A stretch of DNA of 64,000 bases, taken from Lucinisca nassula (Eukaryota > Mollusca > Bivalvia > Lucinida > Lucinidae). Location: positions 134,351,027 through 134,415,026 of the forward strand of contig OY757013.1 in the NCBI GenBank assembly GCA_963580285.1, written 5' to 3'. The translations under genes were made by a program, and so were the position numbers. The notes under the pieces were generated by a model. That model made no database searches, was not told the DNA's origin, and saw only the letters and a program-made list of their open reading frames with translations. Below, in pieces: positions 44,875 to 55,933 of this stretch (position 1 is the first letter of the stretch; each line of letters begins with the position of its first letter).

Positions 44875-45556
44875 ATGGGAAAATCGAATCTTTCGCTCGA
44901 CGATATCGAAGATATTCGCAAATCCAACGGTCTACTATCGGGCGCCGAAAGTCGCCGAAAATACAAAAAGGGCAAAATAGGCTAGACAAAATATGGGGAC
45001 AGGGTGCGCACGCTATAGAACTTGTGTCTCGCGACGATCCTGCACTAGATATATCGGAGCCAGCACAAGGCATCTTGCCCTACAAAGGAGTTGCTTCCGT
45101 TGGCTCCGCCAAAGAACAACAACGAACCCATCGCCCGACTGTCGTAGACTTCTACAAAAGGCTAGAGGGACTCGAGTCCCAAGCAGAGCAATCTACGAGA
45201 CTGCTGGAGGAGGTGCTGGCCCACTTGGCAGACAACACAGACAAAGGAGAAGACGAAGATCTCGATGCCTTCCTAGAAGAGATAGAGGAAAAACAGAGGA
45301 GGCCCAACAAGATACCCGGACGGTCCTCGAGAAAATAGAGCAAATGGTGGATACGACCCGAGGATGGGTATACATCTCGATTGCCGCGGCGGTCGTCTGG
45401 GCGGTGGTCGCAAAGACCTGGGACCATTGTACGCCCATGGCTCCGCCACATGCGAAGAAGCCGCCGAACACCAACCCGCCCGCCGTTGTTTCCGTTCATC
45501 CGGAGGAACTAGCACAGAAGCCACCGCAGGTCGGGGATCCCTTCTACAGGGAATAG
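44875..45556 (+). pseudogene. small GC-rich gene, broken in three frames, function unknown
   Basis: Coding-like sequence passes through three frames. An opening frame from ATG 44875 to TAG 44983 begins MGKSNLSLDDIEDIRKSN. A second runs about 44986-45338 with a heptad-like coiled coil (LEGLESQAEQSTRLLEEVL) and an acidic run. A third, about 45300-45556, has a probable membrane segment (VYISIAAAVVWAVVAKTW) and a proline-rich tail ending in TAG at 45554. Codon use and GC content differ sharply from neighbours. Possible readings are a frameshifted gene of about 220 residues or a gene using programmed shifts. I do not recognise the family. A captured viral or element-borne gene is possible and untested. 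Confidence 0.45.
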
Positions 45557-45567
45557 TCGAAGACGCC

Positions 45568-45724
45568 CCAAGTATCAGACTGATCTGGGCCTACACTGTT
45601 TTAAAAAATTCAACCATTTTCCAAATAGGTTTTGAAGAAAACACAACCTGCCACCCCTAAATTTTGAAATGGACTCCTGCTATAGGAGGAAGATTCCACT
45701 TGGTACAAAAAAGGGTTAAGTGAT
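45568..45724 (-). mobile_element. piggyBac-like MITE fragment
   Basis: Inverse of part of 46315-46537: 'gatctgggcctacactgttt', 'aaatggactcctgc', ending AAAGGG then TTAA. Left end lost at the boundary of the GC-rich segment. Confidence 0.7.
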
Positions 45725-46310
45725 GTTAGGCCAGTCTGGGTTCATCGGATTAAAAACCGATTAGTTGTCAAATAAAATGATTAAAAATGAAACAGTTTGC
45801 TTAGTGTGTTCCCCTTTATTGCTTAACGAGGCCAACAGAGCTTTTGTTTGTGTTGGAATTTAGCGGTCCAGTCAACACTATTTTAGGTCATTTTCGAGCC
45901 GGTCAGTTTACCTATCCACTCTTTTCCTGGACAGGCTTAAACGTAAGCGGTTAACCAGTACAGTGCACATTCTTTCGCTCTCTGACGTGCGGCTTTAAAT
46001 AGCCGTTTCCCACCACGTAAAGCAAGTCCTTGAAGAACCCCTCTAAAACACGCTCTGTATTAACAGGGGCATACATTATTTTGCTCTTTCTGGTCCAAGA
46101 CATAGATTGTGGGTACTCGTTAGTGCAGTCTCAATGATGGGTTATTCAAGAAACCGGTGACAGGCTCGTGGAAATAAGCAGTGCAAAGCTACTGTACTTA
46201 GTAGTGTTTGTCAATCCGTCTCAAAACTATCAAAACTTTAACATTGAGTCAACTGCGTTCTACTTAACACACATTGAGCATCAATGCCAAGTTGTTCAAA
46301 GCAGCGTAAG
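45725..46310. repeat. SINE-2 fragment and hairpin-MITE fragment
   Basis: 45850-46000 is a SINE-2 tail part. 46060-46150 has a worn half of the ACTCGTTAG hairpin MITE. Confidence 0.5.
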
Positions 46311-46314
46311 TTAA

Positions 46315-46537
46315 CCCTTTTTTGTTCCAAATGGAATCTTCCACCTTATATACAGCAGGACTCCATTTCAAAATTTAGGGGTGTCAGGTTGTGTTTTCAT
46401 CAAACTCTATTTGGAAAATGACTGAACTTTAAGCAAACAGTGCAGGCCCTGATCAGACGCCGCGTTCTGTGGCATCTGATCGGGGATGGCACTGTTTGCC
46501 AAGGTACCCCTTTAGGTGTTCTGGTATAGTGAATGGG
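46315..46537 (+). mobile_element. piggyBac-like MITE, complete, 223 bp
   Basis: TTAA on both sides (46311-46314, 46538-46541), start CCCTTTTTT, end AGTGAATGGG. Contains the ~65-bp hairpin module (about 46434-46500). Relatives: 25926-26015, 45568-45724, 57780-57985. Confidence 0.8.
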
Positions 46538-47279
46538 TTAATGAACTGGCTACTGGTCAAAACGTTAACTATTCAATAGGTACCTAATACTCTTGTATTT
46601 CTGCTGGAAAATGTGAGAAGCTTTTTGCAAAATTGATGCAAACCCTATTCGCATTATTTTTGTTATACAAAATGATCAAAAATTTAACGACTCGTTAACT
46701 AACGACTTCGCCAAAAAAAAATGAATAAAATAAATAAATAAATAAAATAAATAAATAAATAAAAAAAAAATAAAAGTGGCATTAGGTTATTTTATAAATG
46801 CGGCATAAAACAAACACTATCCCATATTTGAAAAGCAATTTAATCCGTATTATATATGTACCAATAAATCATCATATTTAGTTAAAACGAATATGCCACT
46901 GTAATACCCTTAAGCAATTGTCTGAGACATTGATTAACGGTCACAACCGATTGTCACCGAAAACTGCCGACAATAGCCGAATTGCTTTAAAACAGGTGTC
47001 AAGTAGCGTAATTCTGGAGACTACCTGGAAAAACTGCCAAGACAGGTTTGTTCCCTTGATTTCCCTTGATTTCATATGGCCGAACTTTTCCCGTATGTTC
47101 GGCTCGCGCTAGCTCTGCGTCATTGGCTTCCTCGTTCTTCAAGCCTTTCCGAACACAGAGAACACGTCGTTCTCCTATCCCATATCTCGACTTCGCTGCC
47201 CGTATACCAATCTCGCCCGAAGCGATGTGCTGAATAGCTTCCGAATAGCTTCCTCGGAAAATTGTGTTTTCCCAGGCAT
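46538..47279. other. unclassified, with an (AAAT)n tract
   Basis: (AAAT)n at 46725-46770. 46900-47279 is GC-richer, not repeated in the window, with no frame I can support. Confidence 0.4.
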
Positions 47280-47515
47280 GGCAATGCTTTGCGTCTCCAC
47301 TTCTCTCGTAGGATGTCCCTACCCTGTCCCTATCTGGTGCGTGCGTGCTGGGTGTACATACCCTATCCCTATCTGTGTGTATGGCTGGGTGTCCCTACCC
47401 TATCCCTATCTGTGCGTGCGTACTATAAGTGTCCCTATCTGTGTGCATGCTGGGTATCACTACCCGTGTCTTGTGTGCACATGCTGGGTGTCCCTACCTG
47501 TGTGCGCATGCTGAA
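47280..47515 (+). repeat. minisatellite of ~35-45 bp units
   Basis: Repeats of 'gggtgtccctaccctatccc' followed by 'tatctgtgtgcgtgc' variants, about six units. Any reading frame through it is a repeat artefact. Confidence 0.8.
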
Positions 47516-47639
47516 AAAAGTAGCACAAAATCCTGGTAGAGTGGGGAAAAATGCGCTCTCCTAAACCCCCCCCTCTGGGGCTGATGGTGTTGTAAATCAT
47601 TTAACACCAGTTTTTCAGGGGATTCCCCCGCGATACGGC

Positions 47640-47900
47640 AGGCAAACAAATATTTAATTCTATTGCATCCCCTCTCGGTGGGGCCGACCCGGGGGTGGGG
47701 TGGGCCCCCACAGTGCGGGGATGAAAAAAAATGTCCTCGGCATCCCCATTCGGTGGGGCCGACCCGGGGGGTGGGTGGCCCCACAGTGTGGGGTCGGGGG
47801 TTGTCCCAGAACCTCGGCATCCCCACTTGGTGGGGCCGACCCGGGGGTGGGTGCCCCCCGCAGTGTGGGGGTGGGGTTGTCCCAGAACCCCCTAGAGGGG
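47640..47900 (+). repeat. G-rich ~79-bp tandem repeat, 3 units
   Basis: Units begin 'gcatccc' and contain GGTGGGGCCGACCCGGGGG, then CACAGTGTGGGG and 'ttgtcccagaacc'. Opposite orientation to the C-rich units at 44510-44640. Several G3+ runs could form quadruplexes. Confidence 0.8.
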
Positions 47901-49479
47901 AGGGTGTTCTCACCTTTGTCCTAGAACCCCCACTCTGTATACTACTTCTATCTTCTCATACTGAGTCGGTCATATTTGGCCATTACCTTTTATTTGGCCA
48001 TTACCGTTCGAACAGATTGACAATAACCGAACAGGTTAGTGATACTTTTGGAGTGATCAATGTCCAATTATAAGTGTGATACATTCGCCTTCTTTGCGGA
48101 AAGTTTTACAAAATGCAATGGCTACTCTGTACCGGACGATCAGTCTTAGAGATAGTATCGTAATGCTGAACACAGTTCAAATTTTCTGTCACTTGTCTTC
48201 TGCAGTGAAGTCATAGTATGTAACCATTGTCCTACTAAATACATGAATTTACCCTTACAAATTTCTGACTATTAATCAATGAAATTGCTTGATGCAATGC
48301 ACGCATTCAATTTAAAAACTGAATGTCAAACAGAGTAGATCTTCATTAGATCAGAAGTCATCTGCATTGTATATTACTGTTTGCAAAGTTGAGGCTTGTC
48401 AAGGGTTAAGCGTTATCGTAACTGACCAATAGATTACGATGGATTCTTCCACCTTATAAGTTTGGAGTGGTCCATTTCATATTGCGGCGGTTCTAATGGG
48501 TACCCATGATCAATGTTTTTGAGCAAAATAAGAATATGTAAACCAAACGTTTCTCTATATAAGTCGGGTATAGATGGGGCGTTTTATAGACTTGTTAACC
48601 GAACGGTGATGAGAGATCTGAGATCCAGGACTTGTGTGTATGAACAGCGAAGGTCTTAGAACTATTCCTATGCTCAGCCTGTCCCGAACCTTCGCTAAAC
48701 ACATATGCTATTGATATCATTTCACCAGGCACGGCCCCTTTAAGTGATTGTGTTCTTTTTCCATTTGTTCACACCAGTCAAACAATAATAGATGATGTTA
48801 AGGGAACGTGTGGCGCCCTAAAATGTCTACCTGCACTTCGTCATAATGTGGGTTATATTTTCTAGTCCTTTGGGATCATCGATTTCACTGCGGAATTCAG
48901 GAAATATCTATTGGTCACTGAAGAGGGTTAATTGGCCGACACTAGCTGGTCCAGAAAAATCCTCTACACCCCATAGTTTTCAGTTCTGTGCTTTAGTCCT
49001 TGCTTCCAAAGGATTACTCTTTTATCAGAACATTTGCTTTTATACGTTATTTGTTTGAATTGAGATTTAACGTTCCCTTCAACACTATATAGGTGATTTT
49101 GAAACATTGCTTCCAGTTTCGTGGGAAGGATGAACTGATTGACCAATATAAAGATGTTGACTTGGTTATTACACTCAAAATCACTGATGAAAACATTCGC
49201 AGGACACCTCACAAGCCTGCTGATACACGAGGTGCATATTGGATACAATCTCTCCTGTTATGTTAAAGGTATCACATGTTTTTATTTGAGGTTTAAAGTC
49301 CCTGTCAACAATATTAAGATCATTCTGGAGTGCTGTGGTGCTGTGGTAAAGCTTCGAATTTGACATCGAAAGGTAGTTTGTGTATTGCCTTGAGCAAGAG
49401 ATGTTAGCCACACTGCTTAGCACTGGTTTCTACCAGCAAGTGGAAGGAAAAAGAGGGTCACATGGAAAAAAATCCTATA
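47901..49479. other. mostly unrecognised DNA
   Basis: Fragments of the piggyBac-like MITE (about 48430-48490) and of R290 (49068-49130). No splice-supported exon. Confidence 0.4.
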
Positions 49480-49745
49480 TGGGTGTAGTGCATTTTACCT
49501 CTCCAAAATGGCTACTTTTCTGATGAAAATCCTTGAATTTTTTCTTATTTCTGCTTCAAAACGTAGGTTGAGGGTGCTCGTTAGAACCGCCTCATTGAGG
49601 CGGTTCTAACGAGTACCCACAACCTATGTTTTGAAGCAGAAATAAGAAAAATAGTGTTTACCCCCGTAAACCCAAGTTTTCTCTATATAAAGTGGGGTTT
49701 AGTGGGGTCTTCATTTCACGGACTTGTTCACGTGATGGATGGAAA
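49480..49745 (-). mobile_element. hairpin MITE (ACTCGTTAGAACCGCC), copy 1
   Basis: The central palindrome GTTAGAACCGCCTCA / TGAGGCGGTTCTAAC lies within matching outer arms (GTGGGTACTCG, CGAGTACCCAC). It is surrounded by a constant ~270-bp frame ('acttttctgatgaaaat' on one side, 'ggacttgttcacgtgatg' on the other). Other copies: 54190-54475, 54705-54975, 58680-58830 and 58880-59280. Confidence 0.75.
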
Positions 49746-51110
49746 AATCCGTCCCTCGGGATCACTGTCGCCATTACTCGGCAAGCCTCGTGATGCCGGA
49801 CAGTGACCCTCGGGGTGGGTTTTTTCACCCAACCCTCACACACACATAAGATTCTTATAATGCGTCTAGCTCTATTAGTCAGCTGCGCACGCACAAAATT
49901 TTAATCACATCACTGAGAGCATTGGTGGGTTGATTGTCTCTGAGTGTAGGCTGCAACTCAGAGATAATCTGTTTCGCTGAACCCATATATGCCTAGCGCC
50001 CCTTTTTCTACAAGGGTATACGTTTTTGTAAAACTTACCACCATCAAAACAAACCTGACACACCCTTCAATTGGAATCGTAACTCTCCAAACTTTTTAGG
50101 TGAACGATTACATTGTCATATATGCGTTAAATGATTCTAGACTGATAATTCCACTGTTTCATTCAGCCTTTAAATTTATGTACTGTAAGCAAACAATGTA
50201 GATCCTGATCAGACGCCGTGTTATGTGACGTCTGATCTAGGTCTTTACTGTTACCAAAGCCCAACCCATTTTTCCAGTCTAGATTCTATAGATCAACCCC
50301 TTCACCTTACGGCGGTTATTTTCTATAGACAATCGTTTTTCCGACAAGTCAATGATAGCCATGTGGACTTGAGCACTGAAGAGTAATTTCGGGTTTATTG
50401 ACAAACCACTGACACAAAAATGATCGCCCTGGACTGCGTCGATCAATTTATTGCAATTTCAATGCTTTAAAGGAACGGTTGAAAAGACTTGGTAAGCCTT
50501 CGGTTATGTGACTTTTGATTACCTAATTCTTTAAGTCACTAATAATATTCTGCAATACCTTTACACATTAATTCTAACACGAATTGCTTACATGATCTAT
50601 TAACAGAAATGTGTATTTTTCTTGCAGTTCAGTAAGAGAAAAGGATTTATATGTCACATTTGTATTGACAGCAATTAAAAGTGTTTCCATAGACACTTAA
50701 CAAATACGTTTGGTTCTGATCATTTTGGATACAATATTAAAAGATCATTTGACGGATACTTTCAGGGTACGTAAGGAACATATTGGACTCTGCACCATTG
50801 GCGTTTTTGTATGGGACACTATACTAACTTTAAAGGTGTAGCACTTAAGCCACAAAGATAAATATAAAGCTGTCCACAAGCTATCGTTTAAATTTACTCT
50901 ATTATTTGTTTCAAATGAAGTTGAAAGGGACTGAAAACAATCTGCTATTCGCCCACAATAATGCTGTGAAAATGGTAATTCTCTAACGATACAGTTGCAG
51001 GTACGAGTTGAAATGTAAACCTTAGTTTTCTTGGCATAAAATCGGATTTACTAGGGCATTGCATGAGCATGATAACGTGAATAAAATAAAACTGGATAAA
51101 GCTAGTCAAT
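49746..51110. other. mostly single-copy-looking DNA, no gene recognised
   Basis: A solitary hairpin module lies at about 50190-50260. The rest shows no repeat landmarks from this window and no convincing exon. Confidence 0.4.
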
Positions 51111-51155
51111 ATTGTTTGTTGGGATGTGCATAATAATAATAATGATGCTACTATA

Positions 51156-51186
<31 letters not shown>

Positions 51187-51260
51187 TAATTTTAATAATA
51201 AAACGATGATGATAATAATTATATGTGTTACTACTTTTTCACCTACTGCTTCTATTATTG
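51111..51260 (+). repeat. microsatellite (TAC)n with (AAT/GAT)n
   Basis: Uninterrupted CTA/ACT triplets around 51157-51187. A similar flank recurs near 51838 ('ataaagtggataaac', 'gctaataatgtttgt'), so the block is duplicated around an R290 copy. Confidence 0.85.
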
Positions 51261-51261
51261 G

Positions 51262-51545
51262 ACCCCGCCGATCGAGGCTTGATGAAATAGATTGGGCTGC
51301 ATGATGCTTCCACGCAGTGCTGAAATTTACCGCCCATGAGTACAAGTAAACCGCTTAGGATGTCTTAGCCTGCCCAGGAAAAGTAAAGTAAGTTGGACCG
51401 TCCCTATATATAAACGCTTTCGGTTTCTTTGGACTGCAGGGCTTGAGATGCAATTTCATCTCAGTTTCGGGTAAAAGTCTCACAAATCGGAAATAACCTC
51501 TCAAAATGACCTAAATAATGTTGCCGGAAATATAAATAAAATATC
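51262..51545 (+). repeat. R290 repeat, copy 3
   Basis: 'gggctgcatgatgcttccac' to 'gacctaaataatgttgccgg', inserted between two similar microsatellite blocks. Confidence 0.7.
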
Positions 51546-51685
51546 AGTACAAACAAACAACTTATACTGATGATACTACTTCTAGTAACGAAAAAAAAAT
51601 AATCTTAAAAATAAAAGCGATGACAAAACTAATTATACTCGTACTACTACTCCCACTACTACAACTCAGTACTACTACAAAACTG

Positions 51686-51729
<44 letters not shown>

Positions 51730-51946
51730 CAAAACGATGGTAATAATAATTATATATTGTTTCTACTCCCACTACTGCTACTTCAACTACTACGTCTATT
51801 ACTACTACTCTACTTCAACTATTATAATGATTATTATTCACGTGATAAAAATAAAGTGGATAAACACTAGCTAATAATGTTTGTGGGAAAGAATATTTAA
51901 CAACAACAATAATTGTAATGATAATAAACAATAAAAATAATTATAA
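51546..51946 (+). repeat. microsatellites (AAT)n and (ACT)n
   Basis: About a dozen AAT units at 51689-51729, with ACT-rich stretches either side. Confidence 0.85.
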
Positions 51947-52927
51947 CTAGAAATGCGTCCATAAGACACGGATGCCCCCGCCTGAAAATATGTCTATGTT
52001 CGTATTCATCCATAGAAAGTTATTGGCCGTGTTTAAGTTTTGGACCCTTTTTTCACGTTTGACCTCTAAGTATGACCTTGACCTTGTAGGTAAGGACCTC
52101 GGTTGTGTGAGGCAGATTGTCTCATGATGGCCAACATTTCTGCCAAATAATTTCAAAATCTATCCAGAGGTAGGAAAGTTATTGACTGTGTTTAAGTTTC
52201 GAACCACGTTTTTACCTTTGACCTCTAAGTATGACCTTGGAGGTGTGGATCTGGGTTTGCAATTGACACATCGTCTCATGATGGTTAATATTTCTTCAAA
52301 GTAATTTTAAAACCCATCCAGAAATAAGTAAGTTATTGACTGCGTTTAAATTTCGGACCGTTTTTTTACCTTTGACCTCTCAGTATGACCTTGACCTTGG
52401 AGGTAGGGACGGATCTGGGTTTGCATGTGACACATCGTCTCATGATGGTTAACATTTCTTCAAAGTAATTTCAAAATCCATCCAGAAATGAGTAAGTTAT
52501 TGACTGCGTTTAAGTTTCGGACACTTTTTTGAAATTTGACCTCTAAGTATGACCATGACCTTGGAGGTACGGACCTGGGTTTTGCACATGACACATCGTC
52601 TCATGATGGTTAACATTTCTACAAAGAAATTGCAAAAATCCATCCAGAAATAAGAAAGTTATTGACTGCGTTTAAGTTTCGGACCCTTTTTTGACCTTTG
52701 ACCTCTAAGTATGACCTTGACCTTGGAGGTAGGGACCTGGGTTTTGCACGTGACACGTCGTCTCATGATGGTTAACATTTCTGCCGAGTAATTTTAAAAA
52801 TCCATCAAGAAATAAAGAAGTTATTGACTGCGTTTAAGTTTCGGACGCACGGACGGACGAACGGACGGACGGACAGGGGCAACGCTATATGCCCTTTCCA
52901 CCATTCTTCGAATGGCGGGGGCATAAT
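51947..52927 (-). mobile_element. F4 Helentron-like element, complete
   Basis: On the minus strand: TTATGCCCCCGCCATTCG with GAATGGTGGAAAGGGCATA, a (GTCC)n run, then five ~155-bp units ('gttattgactgcgtttaag' on the plus strand). The 3' end is GGCGGGGGCATCCGTGTC, then TTTCTAGTT. Confidence 0.75.
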
Positions 52928-53178
52928 AAAATCAAAGTACTGAAAGTACTAATAGAAGGTGATGGTAGAAAACTGTTAGTTTTTACATTGGGCCATTTCA
53001 TTTCATTACCTTTTTTAATTTTTAAAACAGTCATGGTTTTATATGATTGTAGTAACGCGAGGAGAAGACAAATGAAATGTCAAAACACAAAATTGAGGAT
53101 CGAACGCTACATGTTGTGAATCCCTTCTTGTGTCAATGAGAATAGTTCTGGAGACAATTACATACATAGACTCTAGCA
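52928..53178. other. unrecognised spacer
   Basis: No repeat landmark or exon. Lies between two minus-strand Helentron-like elements. Confidence 0.4.
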
Positions 53179-53874
53179 AACAAGACAAGACTACTGTCGA
53201 TGGCGCGCCATCGCAAATCCCCACGCTTTCTACAAAGGGGCCAAGTACCAAAAACCCCTCACCCTGGGCCCTAATTTGACCGTAGGGTCAAACTATTACC
53301 TGTTTTATATTCTACTAATCATGCCCTTCAATTTGATATGCCACATGACTATGTTCCAAAAAACTTAAATTTTGACCCTTTGACCCCTCCCCCAGGGCCC
53401 CAATCTGACCCCAGAGTCAAAATTTTACTTGTATTGTATTCTGCCAATCACCCCCTTCAATTTGATATTCCATATGACAATATTCGGTAAAATTTGAATT
53501 TTGGCCCCCTGACCCCCCCCCGTCCGACCCTTGGGCACGACCCAGGGGTCGCAGCCAAAATCTCGTCCAATATGTGTTACATATATCATTAATCATTACT
53601 TATGCAAAGTTTGGTTTCAAAATCTATAAAAATTGACTTTGAAATTGAATTTAATTGATATATGACCTTTTGACCCCTCCCCCAGGTCCCTGGGGGCGAG
53701 GCCAAAAATAAATGTGACGTTGCACGCCCTCATCATGTAAGGAAGCTTTGTACTAAATTTGGTTACATTCCGACCAGTGGTTAAGGAGGAGATAGCCGGA
53801 CGGACAGACGGACGGGCGGACGGAGTCGATAACAATATCCCCACTTTTTCTTCGAAAAAACTTGGGGATAATAA
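53179..53874 (-). mobile_element. F3 Helentron-like element, complete
   Basis: Minus-strand head TTATTATCCCCAAG and TTCGAAGAAAAAGTGGGGAT, TTATCGACTCC, (GTCC)n. Core as in 16110-16710. 3' end GGGGATTTG, perfect palindrome CGATGGCGCGCCATCG (53198-53213), then CTTGTTT. Best reference copy for F3 here. Confidence 0.75.
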
Positions 53875-54189
53875 TTTACTCAACACTATACGTTCTAGCA
53901 AATTGCTTTCTAACACCAATATTCCGGGATACAGACTGGTTCGATCACAAGTTTAAAAGTTTGTTGGTTGCTATGTTTTGTCAAGTGTTTGAAAGACGTC
54001 CGTCGACCCAGTGAAACCTGGATTAAACAAGAGGGGCATAATGGCCAAGGAACGCTCACCTAATCCTTATTGTACAGATAAAGTGGTAGGTAATATATGG
54101 TGGAGTGGATGGTTTGAGCCATTTTGGTTGAGAGTGACCAAAGGAACATTCCTGTGAAATTATTTCAAAATCAGTCTACCTATTTAGTA

Positions 54190-54475
54190 CTACATCACGT
54201 GAACAAGTCCGTGAAATGAAGAACCCTCTAAACCCCTCTTCATATAGAGCAAACTGGGGTTAGGGGGTGGGTGGTTATACATTATTTTTCATAATTCTGC
54301 TCAAAGACATAGGTTGTGGGTACTCGTTAGAACCGCCTCATTAAGGTGGCTCTAACAAGCACCCACAACCTATGTTTTGATCATTGTTAAGAAAAATATC
54401 ACGGATTTTCATCAGAAAAGTAGCCATTTTGGGGATGTTAAAAATGCACTATTTCGCATGGGTGTGTTATCGTAA
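54190..54475 (+). mobile_element. hairpin MITE, copy 2
   Basis: 'catcacgtgaacaagtccgt' to 'gggtgtgttatcgtaat', with the central ACTCGTTAG palindrome slightly mutated on one arm. Confidence 0.75.
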
Positions 54476-54704
54476 TTAGAAGTCTTATTGTTTCGTTTTG
54501 TGGCTTTTATGTTCAGTGGAGCGAAACTATTGTGAGCAACTTTGTCAGAGGGTCACCCATGGAACATTCCTTCCAAAATTATTTTCTTTCTGCATGAGGA
54601 TGAAGTCTTTTCAAAGTTCCCTTCTAAAGAGCTGACTTATATGTTACTACCTGGACATTTTCCGGACATTGAGGGTCATGTCCTAGTGAATGGAGATGAA
54701 TTTG

Positions 54705-54975
54705 CTCAGCATCACGTGAACAAGTCCGTAAAATGACCCCCACCCCCTTTGTATGGAGAAAACTGGGGTTTACGAGGGTATACATTGTTTTTCTTATTTC
54801 TGCTCCAAGACATAGGTTGTGGGTACTCGTTAGAACCGCCTTACTGAGGCGGTTCTAACGAGTACCCTCAACGTATATTTTGAGCATTAGTATAAAAATA
54901 TCAAGGTTTTTCATCAGAAAACTAGCCGTTTTGGAGATGTGAAAAATGCTCTGTCACACGGGTGAGTTATCGTAA
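54705..54975 (+). mobile_element. hairpin MITE, copy 3
   Basis: Same frame as copy 2 with a cleaner palindrome around 54824-54874. A GT/G-rich tract follows at 55010-55040. Confidence 0.75.
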
Positions 54976-55933
54976 TGGTCTAACTTCGCTGTGACAATTG
55001 GCGGGGGTGGGAGGTGTGTGTGTGTGTGGGGGGGGGGGTGGCAAGAATTGTCGTAAAATGACAGTCATTGGTTCCCTTTGACAATACAGAGCTAACTTGT
55101 ATGTCACTATCTGGACATATTGTGAACATTGTGGGCATCGAGAGTCAGGTCCTAGTGCAACAGAGGGAAATGAATTAGTTTTACTAATACTGTCACATGG
55201 TGATAAAGGGAGGATGGTTATGTGTCAGTGGTTCCCTTTGACAATACAGAGCTGACTTGTGTGTCACTGTCTAGGCACCTTGTGAACATTGAGGGTCAGA
55301 TCTTAGTGCAGCAGAAGGAGATTAATCGGCTCAGTCTTAACCCTATATAAAACCAGTGGGCTCCGGGCAGGTCCAGTTTTGACCCGCTGGGGTTATAGTT
55401 TGGACAATCTTGGTAGAGGGCAACTAGAGGAAGTATCATTCCAAATATCAAAAACTTGGACCTTCTGGTTTCAGACGAGAAGGTATTTAAAGGTTTTCAG
55501 TACGTAAGTCTGTGAAACCAGTGGGCTCTGGGGCGGGGCCATTTTTGACTCCAGGGCTTTGATTTGAATAATCTTGGTAGAGGTCAACCGCATGAAACTT
55601 CTAGCAAAATATCAAAGACCTGTGTCTTGGGTTTTTTAGAAGAACATTATAAAGGTTTTCCATATATGGCTATGTAAAACCGGTGGGGCTCAGGCGGGGC
55701 AACCTTTGGTCCAAGGGCTATAATTTACACAGCATAGTAGAGGACAACCAGATGAAGCATTATACCAAATATCAAAGACCTGGCCCTGGGCGGGGCATTT
55801 TTGGGCCCAGGGCTATAATTTGAAGTCGGAAAGTCCATTGGACTCGCTCATAGTGTGGCAAGGCTTTAAATGCGATTTCATCACAATGTTAGGTAAGAGT
55901 CCAACGAAATTCGAAGCACGTCTATACTTTTAT

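Larger units (their letters stand above)
54029..55830 (-). mobile_element. F1 Helentron-like element opened by hairpin MITEs
   Basis: 54029-54068 is the minus-strand 3' end (AGGTGAGCG, GGCCATTATGCC, CTCTTGTT). 55340-55830 holds three core units like those at 9890-13336, read in inverse ('ccagtgggctccgg', 'aatcttggtagagg'). Between them lie two hairpin MITEs and a ~120-bp triplicated unit (54590, 55070, 55230; 'cattgagggtca'). Confidence 0.6.

Noticed and set aside
47494..48073. Frames of 136-139 codons through the G-rich repeat
   Set aside because: Gly/Pro/Trp-rich repeats of the 79-bp unit on opposite strands; translation of a satellite.
51620..51874. 84-codon Ile-rich frame
   Set aside because: Created by the (AAT)n microsatellite.
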